NCBI GenBank assembly: GCA_900321915.1
Contig: ONXW01000046.1
Span: forward strand, 1-9,363
DNA length: 9,363 bases
Direction of reading: 5' to 3'
From: an uncultured Eubacteriales bacterium
Lineage (GTDB): Bacteria > Bacillota > Clostridia > Lachnospirales > Lachnospiraceae
This document shows, piece after piece, positions 1 through 5,334 of this stretch; the first letter of the stretch is position 1, and every line of letters starts with the position of its first letter. The notes under the pieces are model-generated. The model saw only the letters and a list, made by a program, of their open reading frames with translations, did no database searches and was not told the origin of the DNA. Position numbers and translations under genes: made by a program.

Positions 1-374
1 ATGAGGCGTATGCCCCGTACTCGCATTTCCATGTTTCAGCGGCCCTGCTCAGCAGCGACGGCAGAATTTTTACCGGGGTAAATGTGGAGAACGCTTCCTA
101 TCCCGCGGGCATCTGCGCGGAGAGGAGCGCGGTTTCCGCTGCCGTAAGCAGCGGGGCGAGGGAGTTTTGCGCCATCGCAATCTGCGGCGGGGAGAACGGC
201 AAAGTGACGGATTACTGCCCGCCCTGCGGAATCTGCCGGCAGGTCCTGCGGGAATTCTGCAGGCCGGAAGAGTTCCGGATCCTTCTGGTGCGGACGCCGG
301 AGGACTGGCGGGAATACAGGCTCTCAGAGCTGCTTCCGGAGAGCTTCGGCCCGGAGCATCTGGACTGCCGGTAA
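1..374 (+). CDS. cdd: Cytidine deaminase, 5'-truncated by the window edge
   Basis: Converts cytidine and deoxycytidine to uridine and deoxyuridine in cytosolic pyrimidine salvage. The frame is open from position 3, and the visible protein begins EAYAPYSHFHVSAALL, typical of the N-terminal part of homotetrameric cytidine deaminases, so only about ten residues are missing. The zinc site is intact: the CAER motif (zinc Cys at 114-116, catalytic Glu at 120-122) and the PCGIC motif (zinc Cys at 225-227 and 234-236). An internal ATG at 84 is not the start, because conserved sequence (substrate-binding N-V-E-N region) lies upstream of and around it. The stop is 18 bases before pdp, so the two genes are probably co-transcribed; deamination feeds uridine to that phosphorylase. 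The family assignment is firm from the motifs; the true start is outside the window. Confidence 0.95.
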   Translation, partial: EAYAPYSHFHVSAALLSSDGRIFTGVNVENASYPAGICAERSAVSAAVSSGAREFCAIAICGGENGKVTDYCPPCGICRQVLREFCRPEEFRILLVRTPEDWREYRLSELLPESFGPEHLDCR

Positions 375-392
375 AGAACGGGGGACATTTCC

Positions 393-1721
393 ATGAGAAT
401 GTATGATCTGATTGAAAAAAAGAAACACGGCGGAAGCCTTACAGGGGATGAGATTCACTGGATGGTCTCCGGATATGTGGAAGGCGGGATTCCGGATTAC
501 CAGATGTCCGCCATGATGATGGCAATCTGGTTCCGCGGCATGGAGGACAGGGAGATCACGGACCTGACCCTGGAGATGGCCCGTTCCGGCGATATGGCGG
601 ATCTCTCCCCGATTGCGGGGTTTAAGGTCGATAAGCACAGCACCGGCGGTGTGGGCGATAAGACGACGCTGATTGTGGGGCCGGTGGTGGCTTCCCTGGG
701 GGTCAGGGTCGCGAAGATGTCCGGCCGCGGGCTGGGATTTACGGGAGGAACCATAGATAAGCTGGAATCCATTCCCGGTTTTCAGACAGCGATCCCCCGC
801 GACCGGTTCTTTGAACTGGTTAACCGGGTCGGCATCGCCGTGATAGGCCAGAGCGGGAATATGGTTCCCGCTGACAAGAAAATGTACGCCCTGCGGGATG
901 TCACCGCGACGGTGGACAGCATCCCGCTTATCGCCGCGTCCATCATGAGCAAGAAGCTTGCCGGCGGTTCCGACGGGATCGTCCTGGACGTCAAGACCGG
1001 CAGCGGGGCATTTATGAAAACCATGGAGGATTCCATCGCCCTTGCCGGGAAGATGGTCGCCATCGGGACCATGGCAGGCAGAACCTGTACGGCCCTGATT
1101 ACCGACATGGATGTGCCGCTGGGAAATGCTGTCGGGAACTCCCTGGAGGTGAAGGAGTCCATGGAAGTCCTTTCCGGCGGTGGGCCGGAGGATCTTCGGG
1201 AAGTTTCACTGCGCCTTGCGGCGGAGATGCTTCACACGGCAGGAAAGGGCACAGCAGAAGAGTGTTACGGACTCGCGGCCGGGGCCCTGCAGGACGGATC
1301 CGCGCTCCGGGTATTCCTGGAAATGGTACGGGCGCAGGGCGGTGATCCGGCCTGGGCGGAAAAACTTGCCGCCGGGGAGGTGGAGACGGATATCCCGCGC
1401 ATGCAGGTGAAGGCTGAAAAGGACGGCTTCATTAACGGAATGGATACCGAGGGAATCGGGACCTGTTCGGTGATGCTGCACGCTGGGCGTGCGGAAAAAG
1501 AGGACCCCATCGACCACAGCGCAGGCATCATTCTTCTCAGGAAATACGGCGATGAAGTGAAGAAGGGCGACGTGATTGCAGAGCTTCTGGCAAAAGATCC
1601 GTCCCTGTTTCCGGATGCCGCAGAGAGGCTTCTCGGCGCCCTCCGGATCGGGCCGGAAAAAGGCGCCGAAAGACGCCTGATCTATGCGCGTGTAAGCGCA
1701 GATGGTGTTGAAATGCGGTGA
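393..1721 (+). CDS. pdp: Pyrimidine-nucleoside phosphorylase
   Basis: Cleaves uridine, deoxyuridine and thymidine with phosphate to the free base and (deoxy)ribose-1-phosphate; cytosolic salvage and pentose recovery. The protein has 442 residues, close to the 430-440 usual for the family. Visible signatures are the phosphate-binding loop KHSTGGVGDK (residues 81-90), the thymidine/pyrimidine phosphorylase signature from SGRGLGFTGGT to DKLE (110-125), the base-binding YALRD (165-169, Arg168) and SIMSKK (183-188, Ser183 and Lys187). These residue numbers coincide with those I recall for the Geobacillus enzyme. A helical N-terminal domain precedes the alpha/beta domain, and a C-terminal domain follows from about residue 340. 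The ATG has a GGGGGAC ribosome site upstream. It is downstream of cdd in one apparent operon. A close alternative is thymidine phosphorylase (deoA); broad-specificity Pdp is the usual form in Firmicutes. The last codons contain the -35 box of the downstream 6S RNA promoter. Confidence 0.95.
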   Translation: MRMYDLIEKKKHGGSLTGDEIHWMVSGYVEGGIPDYQMSAMMMAIWFRGMEDREITDLTLEMARSGDMADLSPIAGFKVDKHSTGGVGDKTTLIVGPVVASLGVRVAKMSGRGLGFTGGTIDKLESIPGFQTAIPRDRFFELVNRVGIAVIGQSGNMVPADKKMYALRDVTATVDSIPLIAASIMSKKLAGGSDGIVLDVKTGSGAFMKTMEDSIALAGKMVAIGTMAGRTCTALITDMDVPLGNAVGNSLEVKESMEVLSGGGPEDLREVSLRLAAEMLHTAGKGTAEECYGLAAGALQDGSALRVFLEMVRAQGGDPAWAEKLAAGEVETDIPRMQVKAEKDGFINGMDTEGIGTCSVMLHAGRAEKEDPIDHSAGIILLRKYGDEVKKGDVIAELLAKDPSLFPDAAERLLGALRIGPEKGAERRLIYARVSADGVEMR

Positions 1722-1736
1722 TTCTTGTAGTATAAT
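1708..1736 (+). promoter_or_regulatory. Sigma-A promoter of the 6S RNA
   Basis: TTGAAA (1708-1713) and a perfect TATAAT (1731-1736) are separated by exactly 17 bp. Transcription should begin near A1743 or G1744. The -35 box lies inside the last codons of pdp. The near-consensus match fits an abundant stable RNA rather than a modest membrane-protein gene. Confidence 0.85.
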
Positions 1737-1742
1737 ATAGTC

Positions 1743-1935
1743 AGAATTTGATAACCTGGGATGTTCGATAACTCTTACCGGTTTTGATCCTACATATGAC
1801 AATAGGGATTCCGATATTTTCTGGTGGATGTCAGGCCTCCTGAGCGTGGAAGACAGAAAGCAGAGTGTGGTTGCCCACCTGGCTGAATGCTGGGAGTCAA
1901 TATGGTAAGAGCCGGCATCTTGGGCTATCATTGGA
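1743..1935 (+). ncRNA. ssrS: 6S RNA
   Basis: 6S RNA binds the housekeeping sigma-factor RNA polymerase as a mimic of an open promoter and lowers its activity in stationary phase. The sequence folds as one long interrupted hairpin. 1750-1763 pairs with 1916-1929 (GATG/CATC, three wobble pairs, CC/GG, one mismatch, GATA/TATC). CTCTTACC at 1772-1779 pairs perfectly with GGTAAGAG at 1904-1911. TTGATCC at 1784-1790 pairs with 1893-1900 with one bulge. Beyond this lie unpaired stretches and an apical arm, as expected for a central bubble. The terminal-stem sequences GATGTTCG (1760-1767) and CGGCATCT (1913-1920) are the same as in the E. coli 6S ends as I recall them, and the GTTTTGA..C..ACATA stretch around 1781-1796 resembles B. 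subtilis 6S-1. The length of about 190 nt and the strong promoter agree. The exact 5' and 3' ends are inferred. Open reading frames across this stretch on both strands are not believable. Confidence 0.85.
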
Positions 1936-1965
1936 GTGGCAGCGAGACATCGCTGCTATCTTTAT
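1936..1965 (+). terminator. Hairpin at the 3' side of 6S RNA, possible weak terminator
   Basis: GCAGCGA (1939-1945), loop GACA, TCGCTGC (1950-1956), extendable by three outer pairs including wobbles. It is followed by CTTTAT, a poor T-tract. It may end the 6S transcript, or mark a processing point with partial read-through into the membrane-protein gene 28 bases downstream. Confidence 0.5.
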
Positions 1966-1993
1966 ATCCGGGGGGTCAGCAGGTTTACGGAAT

Positions 1994-3250
1994 ATGAATG
2001 AAAAGAACAACAGATATTATTTTCGGGTGGGGCTGACAGCCTTCGGCGTGATAGCCGCCGGCATTTTCCTCTGGACCTGTGTCCAGAACTGGGAAGAGTT
2101 CCGGCAGCTTATCAGCAGGCTGTTCAGCATCATCGCTCCGTTCATCTACGGCGCGGTACTGGCTTATCTTGCCGCCCCTGTCTACAACATGGTAAAGGAA
2201 AAGCTGGAGCGCCAGATAAACCGCCTGCTGAAAAAGACGGAATCCAGGGCCGCGAGAAATATAGCAAAGATCTGCGCGACCGTCTGCGCGGTACTCCTGA
2301 TCGTCTTTCTGGTCAGCGGCGTAATTATGCTGATTCTGCCGCAGCTCGTTGAGAGCATCATCGGAATCTGGAATTCCCTTCCTGTCTACTGGACCAACAT
2401 CAACCAGTATGTGCAGAATCTCCTGAAGGATAATCCGGACGCGGAGCAGGCTGTCATTGATATCCTGAACCGGATTTACATAGAGATACAGCGCTGGGGC
2501 GAAGATTATATGCGCCGGATGGATATGAACCGCATCACAGATATCATTATGCAGGTATCCAGCGGAGTGATGGGAATCCTGATAGTGCTGAAAAACTGGC
2601 TGATCGGACTGATCGCCATGGTTTATCTCCTGAACATCAAGGAAAAGCTCCTGGCACAGTTCCGGAAGATAATATACGCGGTATTCCGCACCGATATTGC
2701 CAACGAGGTTGTGGCGGAGCTGCGGTTTGTCAACCAGATCTTCGGAGGATTTATTATCGGCAAGATAGTAGACTCCATTATCATAGGGTTTATCTCCTTT
2801 ATCTGTCTGCAGCTGATGAAGATGCCGTACCCCATGCTGCTCAGCGCCATCATCGGCGTGACAAACGTGATACCATTCTTCGGACCTTTTATCGGGGGGA
2901 TTCCTGCAGCTGTCCTGGTTCTGCTGGTGAGCCCGATCAAGTGCCTGTACTTTCTCCTGTTTATCGTCCTGCTGCAGCAGTTTGACGGCAATATCCTGGG
3001 GCCCAGGATCCTGGGAGATTCCACAGGCCTCTCCAGTTTCGGCGTCATGTTCTCGATTATCTTTTTCGGAGGAGTATTCGGGTTTGCCGGAATGCTTCTC
3101 GGGGTGCCGGTATTCGCCGTAATTTCCGACCTGATCAGGCGGCTGGTGAACAGCAAGCTGCGCAGGAAGAAGCTTCCCACGGAGGACCAGGAATATCAGG
3201 ACGTAAAAAGTGTGGACGCCGAAACGGGTGTCATATACAGGAATAAATAA
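1994..3250 (+). CDS. AI-2E/PerM-family membrane transporter
   Basis: Integral membrane protein of the family that includes the autoinducer-2 exporter TqsA and Na+/H+ antiporters such as YtvI-like proteins; the substrate cannot be read from the sequence. From ATG 1994 it has 418 residues. Hydrophobic segments lie at about 10-30, 44-62, 92-118, 195-218, and several between about 245 and 380, with a soluble amphipathic stretch at about 120-190, the usual plan for the family. Family motifs in the C-terminal half are GVTNVIPFFGPFIGG (from residue 288) and DGNILGPRILG (from residue 331). The tail is hydrophilic. An in-frame ATG at 1865 would add 43 residues, but that stretch is the 3' arm of the 6S RNA and has no membrane-protein character, so I choose 1994; its ribosome site (CAGG, 1980-1983) is weak. 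It probably depends partly on read-through from the 6S promoter or from pdp. Confidence 0.88.
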   Translation: MNEKNNRYYFRVGLTAFGVIAAGIFLWTCVQNWEEFRQLISRLFSIIAPFIYGAVLAYLAAPVYNMVKEKLERQINRLLKKTESRAARNIAKICATVCAVLLIVFLVSGVIMLILPQLVESIIGIWNSLPVYWTNINQYVQNLLKDNPDAEQAVIDILNRIYIEIQRWGEDYMRRMDMNRITDIIMQVSSGVMGILIVLKNWLIGLIAMVYLLNIKEKLLAQFRKIIYAVFRTDIANEVVAELRFVNQIFGGFIIGKIVDSIIIGFISFICLQLMKMPYPMLLSAIIGVTNVIPFFGPFIGGIPAAVLVLLVSPIKCLYFLLFIVLLQQFDGNILGPRILGDSTGLSSFGVMFSIIFFGGVFGFAGMLLGVPVFAVISDLIRRLVNSKLRRKKLPTEDQEYQDVKSVDAETGVIYRNK

Positions 3251-3254
3251 GAAG

Positions 3255-3304
3255 AAACCGGTTAAGGGGGACTGCCGTCAGATAGTCCCCCTTAACCGGT
3301 TTTT
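3255..3304 (+). terminator. Strong Rho-independent terminator
   Basis: A perfect 19-bp stem (3255-3273 with 3284-3302) has a 10-nt loop, a GGGGG/CCCCC core and a run of T at 3300-3304. It begins 4 bases after the transporter stop and insulates the hydrogenase operon from upstream transcription. Confidence 0.95.
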
Positions 3305-3385
3305 ACTGAAAAAAGCGTTCGTTTGCTGTGATGACGGGTATAGGGATTTTCAATCAGCCTATAAAGTTTTTCTCTTTTTCTCGTG

Positions 3386-3414
3386 TTTACAAAATATTGG
3401 GGATATGATTAAAT
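3386..3414 (+). promoter_or_regulatory. Candidate promoter of the hydrogenase operon
   Basis: TTTACA (3386-3391), 17 bp, TTAAAT (3409-3414), in a strongly AT-rich stretch that contrasts with the GC-rich genes around it. The -10 is only 4/6 to consensus; TATGAT at 3404-3409 is a better hexamer but has no -35 at the right distance. The gap between the terminator and the first gene leaves this as the natural promoter region. The exact hexamers are uncertain. Confidence 0.45.
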
Positions 3415-3420
3415 TATATC
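3402..3420 (+). promoter_or_regulatory. 19-nt palindrome over the putative -10, candidate operator
   Basis: GATATGATTAAATTATATC is an inverted repeat about the central A3411, with 8 of 9 position pairs complementary (only G3407/T3415 fails). It overlaps the candidate -10 box, where a bound repressor would block polymerase. It does not match the Rex consensus that I know (TTGTGAAA-type half-sites). AT-rich palindromes also occur by chance, so its role is inferred. Confidence 0.4.
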
Positions 3421-3501
3421 AAGTAATGAGAGAGATAATAGTAAGTTATAACTAACCCTGCATTAAACCGGCCTCGCAGCCGGGCATAAGGAGGACACAC
3501 C

Positions 3502-5334
3502 ATGAGCAGATTGAGCATTGTAACCCAAAACAATGCGCAGAAGACGGTGGAAGGTCTCTATAAGGATCTGGAACGCAGGATTACGGCAAGCCAGCCGGGT
3601 CTCTGTCCTGTAGATCTTGCAGCGTCATTTTTACATCTTTGTCACGCACAATCCTGCGGCAAGTGCGTACCCTGCCGTATCGGACTGGGACAGCTTGAAA
3701 CACTGATAGACTCCGTGCTGGACGGCACGGCTACCATGGAGACACTGAAAATTATTGAAGACACAGCGGAGAGCATCTATTTTTCCGCAGACTGTGCCAT
3801 CGGTTCCGAAGCTGCCAGGATGGTACTGAAAGGGATCCGCGGATTCCGCGATGATTATGAGGAGCACGTGCTTCACGGACGCTGTTCCGGTCATCAGGAC
3901 CAGCCGGTTCCCTGTGTCGCGCAGTGTCCTGCCCACGTGGACGTTCCTGGATATATTTCCCTTATCCACGACGGCCGTTACGACGATGCCACAGCCCTTA
4001 TCCGCAAGGACAATCCGTTCCCGGCTGTATGCGGCATGATCTGCGAGCATCCCTGTGAGGTGCGCTGCCGCAGAACAATGGTGGACGACCCGATCAACAT
4101 CCGCGGCCTGAAAAAGTACGCGGCGGAGCATGAGACGGAGTTCCGAATCGGTGAGAAGGCGCCCGCTACCGGGAAAAAGGTTGCCGTTATCGGCGGCGGC
4201 CCGGCAGGGCTGAGCGCAGCGTACTTCCTGTCCCTGATGGGCCATGAAGTCGTTGTGTATGAGCAGAGAAAGAAAGCCGGCGGCATGCTCCGGTACGGCA
4301 TTCCCGCGTACCGCCTGCCGAGAGAAACCCTGGATGCGGAGATTGAGTGCCTCAAGAAGAGCGGCTTCTCTGTCCGCACAGATGTCAGCGTCGGAAAAGA
4401 CATTTCCATCGGTGAGCTGAGAGAGCAGTATGACGCCATGTTTGTTTCCATCGGCGCCCATACCGATAAGAAGACCGGCATCGAGGGGGAGGACGCAGAG
4501 GGCGTCATCTCCGCGGTGGAGATGCTCCGGGCCATCGGGGACGATGATTATCCCGACTTCACAGGCATGGATATCGCCGTGATCGGCGGCGGCAATGTGG
4601 CCATGGACGTGGCCCGTTCCGCAATCCGCTGCAACGCGAAATCCGTTAAGATCCTGTACCGCCGGAGAATCGCGGACATGACCGCGCTTCCGGAGGAAGT
4701 GGAGGGCGCCATCGCCGACGGGTGTGAGATTGTCGAGCTGCACGCCCCGGTGCGTGTGGAGAAGAAGGAAGACGGCTCGGTGGCAGCCATCTGGGTAAAA
4801 CCGCAGATTGTCGGCCCTGTCGTCGACGGCAGGCCGAAGCCCGTGCCCGCGGACACGCCGGAGGTTCGTTACGCCTGTGACAGGCTGCTGGTTGCCATCG
4901 GACAGGGAATTGATTCCCGCAAGTTCGGCGAATACGGGATCCCGGTGGAGCGCGGCCATATCGACGCGTTTGATACCAGCGACATTCCTGACGCAGACGG
5001 CATTTTTGCCGGAGGAGACTGTGTTACCGGTCCGGCAACGGTTATCCGTGCCATTGCGGCCGGCAAGGTTGCGGCAGCCAATATCGATGAGTATCTGGGA
5101 TTCTTCCATGAGATTAAGACAGATATCGATCTTCCCGCGATCCGCTTTGATGATCATAAGCCGTGCGGACGCGTGAACATGAGAGAGCGTTCCCCGGAGG
5201 AGAGAAAACACGACTTTAAGCTGATGGAATGCGGCATGACCGAACAGGAGGCATGCCAGGAGTCCGGCAGATGCCTGCACTGCGATCACTACGGATACGG
5301 AATCTTCAAAGGAGGCAGAGAAGCGAAATGGTAA
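3502..5334 (+). CDS. NuoF C-terminal Fe-S domain fused to GltD-type FAD/NAD(P) oxidoreductase
   Basis: Predicted electron-transfer subunit linking NAD(P)H to the hydrogenase encoded next. It has 610 residues. Residues 47-125 match the NuoF/HydB C-terminal [4Fe-4S] domain: CGKCVPCRIG (Cys52, 55, 58) and Cys98 in DCAIG. The FMN/NADH-binding part of NuoF is absent. Residues 135-215 are the GltD/NfnB/DPYD-type N-terminal domain: CVAQCP (Cys138, 142) and CGMICEHPCEVRCRR (Cys177, 181, 185, 189), expected to hold two [4Fe-4S] clusters. The FAD motif is VAVIGGGPAGL (227-237), the nucleotide motif IAVIGGGNVAMD (from 358) is followed by YRRR, which in GltD relatives fits NADP(H), and GGDC (504-507) completes the flavin fold. 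A 60-residue C-terminal tail ends with CLHCD (Cys591, 594). AAGGAGG at 3488-3494 lies 7 bases before the ATG. The stop overlaps the hydA start by 7 bp. It is not an ordinary glutamate synthase small subunit, because no large subunit is adjacent. Confidence 0.88.
   Translation: MSRLSIVTQNNAQKTVEGLYKDLERRITASQPGLCPVDLAASFLHLCHAQSCGKCVPCRIGLGQLETLIDSVLDGTATMETLKIIEDTAESIYFSADCAIGSEAARMVLKGIRGFRDDYEEHVLHGRCSGHQDQPVPCVAQCPAHVDVPGYISLIHDGRYDDATALIRKDNPFPAVCGMICEHPCEVRCRRTMVDDPINIRGLKKYAAEHETEFRIGEKAPATGKKVAVIGGGPAGLSAAYFLSLMGHEVVVYEQRKKAGGMLRYGIPAYRLPRETLDAEIECLKKSGFSVRTDVSVGKDISIGELREQYDAMFVSIGAHTDKKTGIEGEDAEGVISAVEMLRAIGDDDYPDFTGMDIAVIGGGNVAMDVARSAIRCNAKSVKILYRRRIADMTALPEEVEGAIADGCEIVELHAPVRVEKKEDGSVAAIWVKPQIVGPVVDGRPKPVPADTPEVRYACDRLLVAIGQGIDSRKFGEYGIPVERGHIDAFDTSDIPDADGIFAGGDCVTGPATVIRAIAAGKVAAANIDEYLGFFHEIKTDIDLPAIRFDDHKPCGRVNMRERSPEERKHDFKLMECGMTEQEACQESGRCLHCDHYGYGIFKGGREAKW

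Noticed and set aside
1206..1931. A 241-codon open frame on the - strand across the end of pdp and the 6S RNA
   Set aside because: It overlaps a certain gene and a structured RNA, and shows no protein-family features.
1743..1935. SRP RNA or a riboswitch as alternative identity for the structured RNA
   Set aside because: GTCAGG near 1831 and GCAG near 1860 vaguely recall the SRP domain IV loop, but the conserved GGAAG/AGCAG tetraloop arrangement is absent, whereas both 6S terminal-stem sequences are present.
3386..3420. A Rex (NADH-sensing repressor) site upstream of the hydrogenase operon
   Set aside because: Expected for such an operon, but no TTGTTAA/TTGTGA-type half-site pair is present; the palindrome there has a different sequence.
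3210..3455. An 81-codon + frame after the transporter gene
   Set aside because: It begins inside the transporter, runs through the 19-bp terminator stem and into the AT-rich promoter region; composition and context are non-coding.
3631..5289. A 552-codon open frame on the - strand opposite the GltD-like gene
   Set aside because: It lies exactly antisense to a gene with unmistakable Fe-S and FAD motifs. Strong GC bias at third codon positions removes stop codons in the antisense frame, and the product has no recognisable motif.
5229..5327. An N-terminal extension of HydA from ATG 5229
   Set aside because: The 33 added residues are arginine-rich out-of-frame reading of the preceding gene. ATG 5328 has its own ribosome site and gives the CpI-like residue numbering (Cys34, His94, Cys299).
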